A DNA stretch of 64,000 nucleotides from WRIS01 sp964345475 (GCA_964345475.1 CAYFQW010000002.1:118611-182610), one strand, 5' to 3'. Positions 18,679 to 27,771 are shown, counted from the first letter of the stretch. Translations and numbers: made by a program. Notes: a model not told the origin generated them from the letters alone.

Positions 18679-19560
18679 ATGGTCGACAATTTCACACCTC
18701 TTCTTTTTACTCAAGACTGGAATGAAGAATGGATGCAGCTTCAAAAGATGAGAAAGCGTGCAGATAGCTCAAAATACTGGGACGGCCGTGCCCCCTCGTT
18801 TGGCTCGAAAGACTCCCCCAACCCGTATGTAGTCTCTTTTTTAGAAAAGGCAAACCTTGATGAGCAGGATTCTGTTCTCGATATGGGCTGCGGCAACGGC
18901 GCACTAAGCGTTCCCTTAGGCAAGCTAGGCCATCACGTCATAGCTGCCGACTTCTCCCGTGTGATGCTCGATATGCTTTCACAGTCGCTCGATGAGAATA
19001 AGATAGATCAAGTTCAAACACTATTGATGAGCTGGGATGACAACTGGGCGGATCACGGAATACAAGAAGACTGTGTAGATGTGGCCTTCGCCTCACGTTC
19101 CATCGCGACGCAGGATCTTGGGGCAGCATTGCTAAAACTCACCAAAGCGGCCCGCAAACGTGTCTGCATCACCCTCTCAACGGGCTCTACCCCCCGTTGC
19201 AATCCTTTAATTCTAGAAGCTGCTGGGATTTTCGATGCAAAAGGCTATGACTTCCAATATGCACTCAACATCCTTATCAACAATGGCTTCCGACCTGATC
19301 TCTCATATATAATAAGTACAAAAACCGACTACTTTGCTTCGCCAGAAGAAGCACTCTCTTCTTATACAAAGATGGCCCTCAGCGTCCGAGGCACGCAGAA
19401 TATAAGCGATGAGACTATAAAAAATCGAATCGAATCTTGGCTTGGATCCCATCTTCGTGAAACGAGCAAGCCGAAGAGTTCAGATGAGAAGTATTATCTC
19501 GATCAACCACGCAAAATGATATGGGCCTTTATTTCTTGGGACACAAAAAAGCCGCAATAG
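18679..19560 (+). CDS. Class I SAM-dependent methyltransferase, substrate unknown
   Basis: 293 residues if started at ATG 18679, which has GAGAAAGG 6 bases upstream; ATG 18646 in frame is the alternative. The SAM-binding motif SVLDMGCGNGALSVPLGK is followed by an acidic loop VIAADFS. There is no substrate-specific domain I recognise. The C-terminal part contains a SYTKMALSVRG stretch seen in several small-molecule methyltransferases of anaerobes. It is the only plus-strand gene between 5 and 30 kb. The gene ends inside the hairpin that terminates rpmE from the other side. Confidence 0.8.
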   Translation: MVDNFTPLLFTQDWNEEWMQLQKMRKRADSSKYWDGRAPSFGSKDSPNPYVVSFLEKANLDEQDSVLDMGCGNGALSVPLGKLGHHVIAADFSRVMLDMLSQSLDENKIDQVQTLLMSWDDNWADHGIQEDCVDVAFASRSIATQDLGAALLKLTKAARKRVCITLSTGSTPRCNPLILEAAGIFDAKGYDFQYALNILINNGFRPDLSYIISTKTDYFASPEEALSSYTKMALSVRGTQNISDETIKNRIESWLGSHLRETSKPKSSDEKYYLDQPRKMIWAFISWDTKKPQ

Positions 19561-19576
19561 AATTTTCTATTGCGGC
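19545..19576 (-). terminator. Intrinsic terminator of rpmE
   Basis: On the minus strand a 10-base-pair stem GCCGCAATAG/CTATTGCGGC with a 6-base loop is followed directly by six T residues. It overlaps the last codons of the opposing methyltransferase gene. Confidence 0.9.
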
Positions 19577-19598
19577 TCTACCCTTGTAACAAGCATAT

Positions 19599-20078
19599 TT
19601 ATTCGGCTGAGACTTCTTCTGTAGTTGCCTCTTCTGCGACAGCTTCGACTTCAGGTACTGAGGCGACTTCAGGCTCTTTTTCAAGTGCTTCTCCTGCCAA
19701 CTTAGCAGCAGCCTCTGCCTTCCTGGCCTCTTTTTCAGCTTTTGCCGCATATTGGGCAGCACGAGATGCTTTTTCGCTTGCCTTTGCTTCTCGTTCGGCT
19801 TTTCTCTTAGCTTCAAGAACTTCTGCTTCGGCAGCTCTCTCTGCTTTCTTAGCGGCTTCACGCTCGGCAATCGCTCCTTTGGCGTCGCCAAAACGATCGG
19901 AAAAGCGCTGCACACGCCCACCAGTGTCGACAAATTTTTGCTGGCCCGTAAAGAATGGGTGGCAAGCGTTGCAGATATCGACCTTCAATTCTGGTTTGGT
20001 TGAGCGGGTTTTAAAGGTATTTCCGCAACTGCATTTCACAACACAATCGGAATACTTTGGATGTATATCTTTTTTCAT
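19599..20078 (-). CDS. rpmE: 50S ribosomal protein L31 with long C-terminal extension
   Basis: 159 residues from ATG 20078 (GGAG upstream). Residues 1-65 are a normal zinc-type L31: MKKDIHPKYSDC, zinc cysteines C16, C18, C36 and C39, and a HPFFTGQQKFVDTGGRVQRF motif. Ordinary L31 stops near residue 70. Here an 85-residue tail follows, made almost only of Ala, Glu, Lys and Arg (about 70-133, strongly helical) and then Glu/Val/Pro (134-159). It ends with a strong terminator and looks monocistronic. The tail is in frame and uninterrupted, so it is real coding sequence, not a fusion to a known domain. Confidence 0.93.
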   Translation of the reverse strand: MKKDIHPKYSDCVVKCSCGNTFKTRSTKPELKVDICNACHPFFTGQQKFVDTGGRVQRFSDRFGDAKGAIAEREAAKKAERAAEAEVLEAKRKAEREAKASEKASRAAQYAAKAEKEARKAEAAAKLAGEALEKEPEVASVPEVEAVAEEATTEEVSAE

Positions 20079-20226
20079 AGTTTCTCCTTTTTGCCTTGGT
20101 TTCCGACCAAAGCGAAGACAGCCTGCCAATTCTACCATAAGGCTTGAATCGAGCAAGCTAATTTCTTAAATCATCACGAAGGTCCTTCGAAAAGGCAGCC
20201 TGGCTTATATGCTTCTGATGTTTAAG

Positions 20227-21081
20227 CTACTCTACGCATTTCGATGCAGCTTCGACAACATGCTTCATAAGAACACTTGTTGTAACACTACCAACTCCCC
20301 CAGGAACCGGAGTAATAGCGCTCACTCTGTGTTCAGCAGCAGCAAAATCGACATCGCCTGTAAGGGTGCCTTCTTCAGTCACATTAATCCCTACGTCTAT
20401 AATAGTTTGACCAGGCGACATATAATCAGCAGTAATCATATTCGCACAACCGACCCCGACAATGAGCACATCCGCTGCGGAAGCAATTTTCTTCAGATTC
20501 TTCGTGGCGGAATGACATACCGTAATTGTTGCATTTTTTCCGAGAAGCATCATGGATACTGGCTTTCCTACCACGAGACTTCTGCCTATAACAACTACAT
20601 TCTGCCCACAGAGATCGTAGTTGTAGTACGCAAGAATCTCCATACATGCTTGAGGAGTGCAGGGGGCGTAGCCCGTGCCCGTACCGGCAAAAACGCCAGC
20701 AAGTGAAAGGTCGGTGATGCCTTCAACATCCTTAGCGGGGTCAAGCGTGTTGCGAACTAATGCGTCGTCGATATAGGAAGGCAGGGGGCGGAACATAAGA
20801 ACTCCATGCACAGAATCATCCCCGTTTATGTCTTCAATTACCCGAATAAGTTCGTCTTGACTTACGTCTCCGTCCAAAATTACTTTTCTGATATCAATAC
20901 CAATCTTTTCAGCGCGTCTGCTTGCCCCACGCTCATACGAGATATCATCTTTATGCTCGCCGACACGAACAATAGCTAAGGTAGGCCTCGTTCCTTTGTT
21001 GTTTAAATCTTGTGCCAGCGAGATCAATTTAGCATCAAGCGCTTCAACCACTTCCGCGCCCCGTAAAATCCTTGCGCTCAT
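20227..21081 (-). CDS. folD: Methylenetetrahydrofolate dehydrogenase (FolD family), probably lacking cyclohydrolase activity
   Basis: 284 residues. It has the FolD fold with VVVIGRSLVVGKPVSMMLL as the NAD(P) loop and a PVPGGVGSVTTSVLM C-terminus. The catalytic site differs from bifunctional FolD. Tyr49 is kept, but the lysine four residues later (E. coli K54, human K56) is Ala53 in SYERGASRRAEKIGI. The glutamine of the VQLPLP motif is Phe97 in MFRPLP; the aspartate in KDVEG is kept. In human and E. coli enzymes that lysine is needed for cyclohydrolase but not dehydrogenase activity. The start overlaps fchA by 4 bases (ATGA). Inference: this enzyme only oxidises or reduces, and FchA does the hydrolysis. 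Confidence 0.92.
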   Translation of the reverse strand: MSARILRGAEVVEALDAKLISLAQDLNNKGTRPTLAIVRVGEHKDDISYERGASRRAEKIGIDIRKVILDGDVSQDELIRVIEDINGDDSVHGVLMFRPLPSYIDDALVRNTLDPAKDVEGITDLSLAGVFAGTGTGYAPCTPQACMEILAYYNYDLCGQNVVVIGRSLVVGKPVSMMLLGKNATITVCHSATKNLKKIASAADVLIVGVGCANMITADYMSPGQTIIDVGINVTEEGTLTGDVDFAAAEHRVSAITPVPGGVGSVTTSVLMKHVVEAASKCVE

Positions 21082-21719
21082 ATGAGCCTCTCCTCTACTT
21101 CTTTAAAAATCGCATCGGCTTTTTTCATATAAGCATCCAACATGCCGTACATTTCTGCTCTCGCCTGCTCAGCGTATCTCAGATCTTTCATCGACGCAGT
21201 ATTTATGAGTACGTTTAAGCTAGCTGCTTGCAAAGCTGCCTTACAGCATATAACACCACAACCTACATCGCTTATTGCTAAAGAAGCACCCTTTGCTGCA
21301 AACTCTTCATGCAAGTCGATAGCCTCACAGCTTGCTTTCATGATATCAAGAGGGACCTCGCAGCACGCGCGGAGACACTTCTCCATAACCTCTTCTTTGT
21401 AGGCTTTTTCTTCAGAGGTATCTCGAGGAAGGCCATAGGCTTTCGAGAGAGGTATAAAGACTTCCGCATCCTTAGCCACCAAGTCGATAAGGCGCTGCTG
21501 AAGGGAGTCTGCTTGTTTTTTCAACTCTATGATATCTCGTTCAACATCAGCGTATTTCTTTTTACCCACCGTGAGGGAGCCGACCATGTTTCCAAGCGCC
21601 ATACCGATTGCTGCAACCAGAGCCGCTGCCCCACCACCACCAGGTGCAGGAGCAGCGCTTGCCAAAGCCTCAATAAAACCTTCACACGACAATTGCGTAG
21701 ACCTCGCCACACGAATCAC
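21078..21719 (-). CDS. fchA: Methenyltetrahydrofolate cyclohydrolase (cyclodeaminase family)
   Basis: 213 residues of the formiminotransferase-cyclodeaminase C-terminal family, nearly all helical. Landmarks are the N-terminal AAPAPGGGGAAALVAAIGMALGNMV loop (given here as two joined short motifs, PGGGG and GMALGNMVGSLTVGKKKY) and a C-terminal LLINTASMKDLRYAEQ-like stretch. Stand-alone members in clostridia and acetogens hydrolyse 5,10-methenyl-THF to 10-formyl-THF. Placement between fhs and folD, and a FolD that has lost its hydrolase residues, both support that role over histidine degradation, for which no gene is present. Confidence 0.88.
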   Translation of the reverse strand: MIRVARSTQLSCEGFIEALASAAPAPGGGGAAALVAAIGMALGNMVGSLTVGKKKYADVERDIIELKKQADSLQQRLIDLVAKDAEVFIPLSKAYGLPRDTSEEKAYKEEVMEKCLRACCEVPLDIMKASCEAIDLHEEFAAKGASLAISDVGCGVICCKAALQAASLNVLINTASMKDLRYAEQARAEMYGMLDAYMKKADAIFKEVEERLI

Positions 21720-21722
21720 CCT

Positions 21723-23390
21723 TTAAAACAAACCGGATATGGTACCCATCTCATCAATGTCAATCTTTTCAGCCGACGGCACCTTAGGGAGACCCGGCAT
21801 AGTCATAATATCACCAGTCAGCGCCACGATAAAACCGGCCCCTGCAGAAACCTTGACGTTTTTTACGGTAATCATAAAGTTTTGCGGAGCACCGAGCAGG
21901 CTGGCGTCATCAGAGAAAGAATATTGGGTTTTAGCCATGCAAATTGGCAGCGTATCAAACCCGTGTTTTGTCAATTCATCTATTTGTTTTTGAGCCTGAG
22001 ATGTGAAGTTAACACCATCGGCATGGTAAATACGTTGAGCAATAGCTTCAATTTTCTTTGTTATGGGAAGATCTTCATCATAAGCGTATTTCAACTCGCA
22101 GGGCTGTTCGCAAAGACGAACGACTTCTTCAGCTAAGGCTATCCCACCTGTACCGCCCTGGGCCCAAACCTCTGACAGGGCAACTTCAACGCCTAGCTTG
22201 CGACATCTATCCTCTACAAGCTGCAGCTCAGCTTCGGTATCGCCAGGGAATACGTTGATGGCAACGATGCTTGGCAAACCAAATACTTGCGTCATGTTTT
22301 CGACGTGTTGCAAGAGATTGGGAATGCCTGCTTCAAGAGCTTCGAGGTTTTCTTCGTTCAGTTGAGCTTTTGGAACGCCTCCATGATTTTTCAAAGCGCG
22401 GACAGTTGCAACGATTACCGTAGCCGAAGGCTTGAGTCCAGCTAGTCGGCACTTGATATCAAGAAATTTTTCTGCCCCTAAATCAGCGCCGAACCCAGCC
22501 TCCGTTACCACATAGTCACCGAGGTTAAGGGCCATTTTGGTGGCCATTACGGAATTGCAGCCGTGGGCGATGTTGGCGAAGGGGCCTCCATGAATGAAGG
22601 CGGGAGTGCCCTCGAGGGTTTGGACTAAGTTTGGTTTAAGGGCGTCTTTAAGCAATGCCGCCATAGCACCTTCGACATTTAAGTCTGCAACAGTTACAGG
22701 ATCGCCGTTCCTTGTGTAGGCACAGACAATGCGGGCACAACGTTCTTTGAGGTCGATAATAGAATCTGACAGGCAGAGAACTGCCATTACCTCCGAGGCC
22801 ACGGTGATGTCGAAGCCATCTTCGCGAGGAACACCTTGCATCCGTCCGCCGAGCCCGTCAACGACGTGTCTCAGTTGACGATCGTTCATATCGACAACAC
22901 GTTTCCAGGGAATATTCTTCGTATCTATATTGAGCTCGTTACCCTGCTGGATATGGTTGTCCAGTATTGCCGCCAGAAGATTATTGGCGGCGCCGATAGC
23001 GTGAAAATCTCCTGTAAAGTGAAGGTTGATATCTTCCATGGGAACAACTTGCGCATACCCACCGCCAGCAGCGCCTCCCTTAATACCAAAAACAGGGCCG
23101 AGGCTCGGCTCGCGAAGTGCGACAACTGCTTTTTTCCCGATACGGGAAAGCGCATCAGCAAGCCCGACCGTCGTAGTTGTTTTACCTTCGCCCGCTGGAG
23201 TGGGATTTATGGCGGTAACTAAAATAAGCTTTCCTGGCTCAGCAGGATGGTCTTTCAAGAAATTGTAATCAATCTTCGCTTTATGCCTGCCATACAATTC
23301 GAGATAATCTGAATCTACACCTATACTCGCTGCAATTTCCTCGATCGGCCTTGGTGTTACGGATTGCGCAATTTCAATATCAGTTGCCAT
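21723..23390 (-). CDS. fhs: Formate-tetrahydrofolate ligase
   Basis: 555 residues, full length. Joins formate to THF with ATP, giving 10-formyl-THF, the entry step of the methyl branch of the Wood-Ljungdahl route; it can run backwards to make ATP. The nucleotide loop is PAGEGKTTTTVGLADAL, followed by REPSLGPVFGIKGGAAGGGYAQ, given as family landmarks. ATG 23390 is chosen over the TTG one codon upstream because AAAGGG sits 7 bases before it. It is 3 bases from fchA and 41 from metFV, one operon. Formate could come in through the FocA-type channel at 31 kb. Confidence 0.96.
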   Translation of the reverse strand: MATDIEIAQSVTPRPIEEIAASIGVDSDYLELYGRHKAKIDYNFLKDHPAEPGKLILVTAINPTPAGEGKTTTTVGLADALSRIGKKAVVALREPSLGPVFGIKGGAAGGGYAQVVPMEDINLHFTGDFHAIGAANNLLAAILDNHIQQGNELNIDTKNIPWKRVVDMNDRQLRHVVDGLGGRMQGVPREDGFDITVASEVMAVLCLSDSIIDLKERCARIVCAYTRNGDPVTVADLNVEGAMAALLKDALKPNLVQTLEGTPAFIHGGPFANIAHGCNSVMATKMALNLGDYVVTEAGFGADLGAEKFLDIKCRLAGLKPSATVIVATVRALKNHGGVPKAQLNEENLEALEAGIPNLLQHVENMTQVFGLPSIVAINVFPGDTEAELQLVEDRCRKLGVEVALSEVWAQGGTGGIALAEEVVRLCEQPCELKYAYDEDLPITKKIEAIAQRIYHADGVNFTSQAQKQIDELTKHGFDTLPICMAKTQYSFSDDASLLGAPQNFMITVKNVKVSAGAGFIVALTGDIMTMPGLPKVPSAEKIDIDEMGTISGLF

Positions 23391-23431
23391 CAACTTGCCC
23401 TTTCTCGGTCTTATTCATGTCTTATAACGTG

Positions 23432-25051
23432 TTACCCTTCATGGTAACTCTTCTTTTGCCGCTTTTCCTCTGGCAGCCTTGTCCCCATCTCCTCAAACCC
23501 AAGCTCAACAAAAATACGCTTGGCAGTATTATCGCGAAGGTGTGTATAGTTGCTCCATCCGCTGGTCTCGAAAAGCTCCCAATCGTTCGGAGGGGTAATA
23601 TAGCTAGAGAGCCTATAGAGTTCGTTGTATTTTTTCAAACGATGGTACGCCATGTAATATATACAGTATCGCTCTCCAATATACACTTCGCACCAGCCGT
23701 CTTGCGAACCGCCGCACGGCCCATTTCTTTGGCATTTCGGACAGGCAGTCATGGGACAGGAATACATACACGGCTCTAAGCCGCAATCGCCGCAGTCAAG
23801 GCATCCATACAGCATAGTCTTTCCCAGATGCTCAAGGGCGTGGCTTCTGTGCATCCCTTTCTTACGTTCACGCCAATCCATCACTTTTTCTAACAATCTA
23901 TAGCCGCGCTTATTATACGTGAGTACCCAATAGTGAAAAATGCGCGAAAGACGGTATCTCTTATAAACTTTCCGACGAGTTTCTACTTCGCTCCGGTCGG
24001 CAAGTTCATGTGAATTCAAACCTGTCGGCTGGCCCGTAGCATCAAGTTCGGGCTTGTATATATAGTAGCCCCCCTCTTTCCCGTACTTGAATTCTGGTAC
24101 CAAACTCTCCCAAGAGTCAGCTAACTCATCAGCTCGGGAAAGTATATCCGACACTATTTCAGTAGAGATATTAAGCCCGCCGATATGCACCCCGGCATAC
24201 CCAAGGCCTTTTGCTAAGGCAATTTGTTTTGCTGCTCGCTCACACCGTGCGGCTTTGCCCTTATCTTCAGCTTGAGACTCCTCCTCAAGCACCGCAATAA
24301 GCTCATCGTTTACATGACATCCGGCTATAGCGCCTTTCTTCATGAGCTTAGCCGCTCCTTTGGTAAGCAAAAAAATATTTGCAATAAGCGGAATATTGTA
24401 GCCACGATCCTGTACGTAAAAAAGAGCTTCTTGCATCTTGCGCGCATCGTAGCCGATTTGATTTATGATGAATTGTGCCCCTGCAAGAATCTTACGCTCA
24501 AGCTTAAGGTATTGGGGAATAAGTTCCCCTTCAGTGTATTTAAAAGGATTGAGAACTGCGCCACTAAAGAAATGAGTGGGACTTTCGGTAGCCTTCGTGC
24601 GAGAGCGAGGGACCTCGAGACCCTCATTCATTGCTTCTGCCAGCTGAAGCGCATGAATGGGGTCAAGATCGAAAACAGGACGAGGCAGTCCTTTGAAGCC
24701 AGATGCCTGATAATCGCCCGTCATAAACAGAATATTTTGTATGCCCTGGCGCTCCATCGCATACAGTTGTGATTGCATCTGGTTTCTACTTCTATCCTTG
24801 CACGTGAAATGAACGAGAGGAACAATGCCCTCTTTCAAAAGTTCGATGCCGACCCCATCGGCCAGAATAGCAGGATTACCGCCCGGATTGTCCGTAATGG
24901 AAATGGCATGGACACTTCCCTGCGCGTATATATCTTTTGCAGTTTGGAATTCCCTTGTCTGTGTATCTTCATATGCACCGCGACCTGGAATCATTTCGCA
25001 GGTAATAACAAATTCACCTTGCTCAAGAGCTTTTTTGAACGTATTTTCCAT
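23432..25051 (-). CDS. Methylenetetrahydrofolate reductase fused to a MetV-type C-terminal domain
   Basis: 539 residues from ATG 25051 (GAGGGG 5 bases upstream; a GTG two codons earlier is less well placed). Residues about 10-320 form the MTHFR barrel, with the FTCKDRSRNQMQSQL and FMTGDYQ segments. The C-terminal third carries a cysteine-rich zone (CLDCGDCGLEPC, CPMTACPKCQRNGPC, C in GWCEVY, ERYC) matching the MTHFR_C/MetV family. In acetogens these are usually two proteins, metF and metV; here they are one chain. It reduces methylene-THF to methyl-THF. The electron donor is unknown: no rnfC2 or hydrogenase gene is adjacent. First gene of the operon. Confidence 0.88.
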   Translation of the reverse strand: MENTFKKALEQGEFVITCEMIPGRGAYEDTQTREFQTAKDIYAQGSVHAISITDNPGGNPAILADGVGIELLKEGIVPLVHFTCKDRSRNQMQSQLYAMERQGIQNILFMTGDYQASGFKGLPRPVFDLDPIHALQLAEAMNEGLEVPRSRTKATESPTHFFSGAVLNPFKYTEGELIPQYLKLERKILAGAQFIINQIGYDARKMQEALFYVQDRGYNIPLIANIFLLTKGAAKLMKKGAIAGCHVNDELIAVLEEESQAEDKGKAARCERAAKQIALAKGLGYAGVHIGGLNISTEIVSDILSRADELADSWESLVPEFKYGKEGGYYIYKPELDATGQPTGLNSHELADRSEVETRRKVYKRYRLSRIFHYWVLTYNKRGYRLLEKVMDWRERKKGMHRSHALEHLGKTMLYGCLDCGDCGLEPCMYSCPMTACPKCQRNGPCGGSQDGWCEVYIGERYCIYYMAYHRLKKYNELYRLSSYITPPNDWELFETSGWSNYTHLRDNTAKRIFVELGFEEMGTRLPEEKRQKKSYHEG

Positions 25052-25168
25052 TGACACCCCTCATCGGTAAGTATGGTTAGCTTACACCCTGGCATCCACA
25101 GTTCGAAGGAGCCCAATAGTTGAGTGAGCAAGAGGCTTAATGACCTCACAAGTTCCACAAACTACTGA

Positions 25169-25197
25169 ACTGTATCCCACCTCACTTTTTATGTCAA
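25169..25197 (-). promoter_or_regulatory. Promoter of the metFV-fhs-fchA-folD operon
   Basis: Minus strand TTGACA and TACAGT are 17 bases apart, the best sigma-70-type match in the window. The predicted start leaves a leader of about 110 bases before the metFV ATG, with a possible GTGAGG...CCTC..CTCAC stem (about 25115-25140). I do not recognise it as a THF riboswitch. The rest of the 25052-25384 gap holds no gene. Confidence 0.65.
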
Positions 25198-25384
25198 TCG
25201 GATGGGTTCGCGCTTCGTCCGATCCGCCTATGCGTACATATCGAACGAGATACGAGGGGCCTAAGTTCTCAAACTAAACCCTAAAACCCTGATCTTTATA
25301 ACAGGATCCTGCGGCAGGCGCATTACAAAATGGCGACTCGATGCAAAACCGCAGATATACAGGCAGGTCCGTACGAATACACCA

Positions 25385-26920
25385 CTACTCGCCTTCGGAC
25401 GATATAGACTCTGTCGCCTCGGCCATATACATCGGCCGATAAAACATATTGTTGGCAAAAAACTCATCAGGCGCTTCGCTTCCGATAATTTCGCCATCAA
25501 AAACCATAGAAACAGTATCTGCTACACAGGAAATATAATCGAGATCGTGGGTGACCAAAAGAATAGTCTTCCCTTGTTCTTTAAGGCGATTGAAAATACG
25601 GGCAATATCTTTTTTCCCTTCGATGTCTATTCCCTTAGTAGGCTCATCCAAGAGCAGGAGATCAGGTTCTGTCAGCAATACTTTTGCAAAAGCCAACTTT
25701 TGTTGTTGCCCACCACTGATATCGAAAGGATGGCGATCTTCTAAGCCGCTTAGGCCAAACTCGTCAAGCATACCTGAGATACGCTCGTCGGAGTACCCAG
25801 CAGATCCTTGCCACTCTTTCAGCTCTTCCCACACCGTATCACAAACAAAAAGAGCTTTGGGATTTTGAGGAAGAAAAGACTGTGTATGCATGAGCGCATT
25901 CTTTACTACGCCATGCTCGGGAAAAAGAACTTGGGCCACCAAGCGGATCAAAGTGCTTTTCCCGCTACCATTTCCTCCGACCATCGCATGAACCGCCCCT
26001 TGCTGAACACCGAAGCCAGCACCCCTGAGTACATACTTGTCAGTCTTGTTATAGCGAAACCACAGATTTTTTGCCTGGATAACCGAGACCCTGGAATCAG
26101 GGGCTGCTATCTTGTTGCGGTAAGATGCAATGCTTTCATAGCTCGCTTTCTTCTGCGCGGGTATTGTCTCTAAGTCAAGCGCATGCACCTTGCCGTCGCG
26201 CATTTCAAACCCGCACTGTGCATACGAAATGAATGCCTCAGGCTTATGGCTCGATACCACAACAGTAATTCCAAGCTCACGGTTTATCCTGAAGAGTGCA
26301 TGGATAAAGTTTTTTTCTGCCACAGGATCAAGCATTGCCGTAGGTTCATCGAGAAGAAGAATTTTTGGCTGCATCACGAGGACACTCGCAAGAACGAGGA
26401 TTTGTTTTTGTCCGCCAGAAAGCTCCGCTGTATTTTTTTCTAGCCAGGCCTCAATACCAAAAAAGGTAACGACTTCAGCGATGCGGCGATTCATAGCCTG
26501 CTGTCCCACGCCTAGATTCTCGAGACCAAAGGCGAGTTCGTGCCAAACACTATCGCAAACGATTTGATTTTCAGGAGACTGTGATACATAACCGATAAGA
26601 GCAGCTGACTCCTCTACGGAAAATTCATCCAAGATTTTACCAAAAATCCGTATCAGCCCTTCTTTTTCTCCTTTAGGAATAATTTCAGGCTTCAGGCTGC
26701 ACAGGAGAGTAGTTTTCCCACTTCCCGTATGCCCGACTAACAGAGTAAAACTGCCCGCTTCGACACCCCAATTCAACCGTTTGAGAGCTGATGCCTGTCC
26801 TGGATAGCTAAAGGAGTAGTCACATATCTCAACTGCAGGAGTTTCGCCCTTGTTACAATAAGGCAGCACAGCATCAATACTTTTATGTTTTTCCATCTTC
26901 ATAGCCATCATCTTACCCAT
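25385..26920 (-). CDS. ECF transporter ATPase, two ABC domains in one chain
   Basis: 511 residues. Two complete ABC ATPase domains in tandem: the first has GHTGSGKTTLL (63-73) and LSGGQKQILVLASVL with LLLDEPTAMLDP; the second has GGNGSGKSTLIRL, DISGGQQQKLAFAKVLL and LLLDEPTKGIDIEGK. It corresponds to EcfA1 and EcfA2 fused, and powers vitamin uptake with EcfT and an S-component. Start overlaps the ecfT end by 13 bases. The ATG at 26920 has only a weak ribosome site; several in-frame ATGs follow within nine codons. The cobalamin riboswitch upstream points to cobalamin or a precursor as cargo. Confidence 0.9.
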   Translation of the reverse strand: MGKMMAMKMEKHKSIDAVLPYCNKGETPAVEICDYSFSYPGQASALKRLNWGVEAGSFTLLVGHTGSGKTTLLCSLKPEIIPKGEKEGLIRIFGKILDEFSVEESAALIGYVSQSPENQIVCDSVWHELAFGLENLGVGQQAMNRRIAEVVTFFGIEAWLEKNTAELSGGQKQILVLASVLVMQPKILLLDEPTAMLDPVAEKNFIHALFRINRELGITVVVSSHKPEAFISYAQCGFEMRDGKVHALDLETIPAQKKASYESIASYRNKIAAPDSRVSVIQAKNLWFRYNKTDKYVLRGAGFGVQQGAVHAMVGGNGSGKSTLIRLVAQVLFPEHGVVKNALMHTQSFLPQNPKALFVCDTVWEELKEWQGSAGYSDERISGMLDEFGLSGLEDRHPFDISGGQQQKLAFAKVLLTEPDLLLLDEPTKGIDIEGKKDIARIFNRLKEQGKTILLVTHDLDYISCVADTVSMVFDGEIIGSEAPDEFFANNMFYRPMYMAEATESISSEGE

Positions 26921-27771
26921 TTCAACTCATTGAACAGCTGAGTCGTCAAGGGGAGCCCAGCATAGACCAAATACACTACATAGGCCCAGGAGAAGCCCAG
27001 GTTCGAAATTTCTGGATAGAAGGTAAAAGTAGAAAGAAGCCTCACAATCAGCACAGCGTTCACCACAAAAAGAAGACTGAGGAAAGCAAGGGCAAACGCA
27101 TCGTATGGACGAAAGCGCGAGCGACGGTACACGGTCCTTCTAGGCTTTGCTCCATAGCCTCGTGCCCTCATCGCGTTTGTAGTTTCGAGCGAGTCTTCCA
27201 TTGCCCAACCCATCAACACCGAGGTGAGTCTCAAATTTGCAAATACTGTTTCTTTTTTTGTTGCTGCCTTCGAAATGGAGTTGGCTTCCTGTACCGTACG
27301 TATTTCGCTTCCTTGTGCAACAAAGCGTGGGATAAGACGCGCGATCATTGACATCATGAGCGAAATAACAGGGAGTTGGCTTCCGAAAAGCGCCATTATC
27401 TTATCACTCGAAATAACCTGGGCGGCATTCGAAAACCACATGAGCATTGCTGCCAATAGTGCACCCATATTGAACCCATACAACATGCTCTCTAAGTAGA
27501 GAGGGCGCGAGGCAATCCTTATCACTTCGGTTGACCCCGAAGAGGAAAACAGTGGATTTATGCAACAAAGCAAAAGAATTAAAACGAGTTGCCAACTGAG
27601 CATTTTAAGCGCGGCCCTCCAGCTCTTAAGATATATATTGTAGGCAATCGCCCCCATAAAAGAGACTGCTACATACACCGGGTGGATAGCAACCATGGTT
27701 AAAATAATAACTCCACCAAAATAAAATACCTGTACTAAGGGGTGAAATATGTCGAACATAGTAGTCTTCAC
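26908..27771 (-). CDS. ECF transporter transmembrane (T) component
   Basis: 287 residues, start GTG 27771 (ATG four codons later is possible). Multiple hydrophobic segments: about 15-40, 50-75, 100-125 and 220-275. It has the ATPase-coupling motif AMRARGYG near residue 200 that defines EcfT/CbiQ proteins, and a preceding Ala/Arg-rich helix. It is paired with the fused ATPase downstream. There is no S-component gene between the riboswitch and this gene or after the ATPase, so substrate specificity must come from elsewhere in the genome. Confidence 0.88.
   Translation of the reverse strand: MKTTMFDIFHPLVQVFYFGGVIILTMVAIHPVYVAVSFMGAIAYNIYLKSWRAALKMLSWQLVLILLLCCINPLFSSSGSTEVIRIASRPLYLESMLYGFNMGALLAAMLMWFSNAAQVISSDKIMALFGSQLPVISLMMSMIARLIPRFVAQGSEIRTVQEANSISKAATKKETVFANLRLTSVLMGWAMEDSLETTNAMRARGYGAKPRRTVYRRSRFRPYDAFALAFLSLLFVVNAVLIVRLLSTFTFYPEISNLGFSWAYVVYLVYAGLPLTTQLFNELKWVR

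Noticed and set aside
18568..18744. Longer N-terminus for ThyX
   Set aside because: The 59 extra residues are unlike ThyX and overlap the start of the divergent methyltransferase gene.
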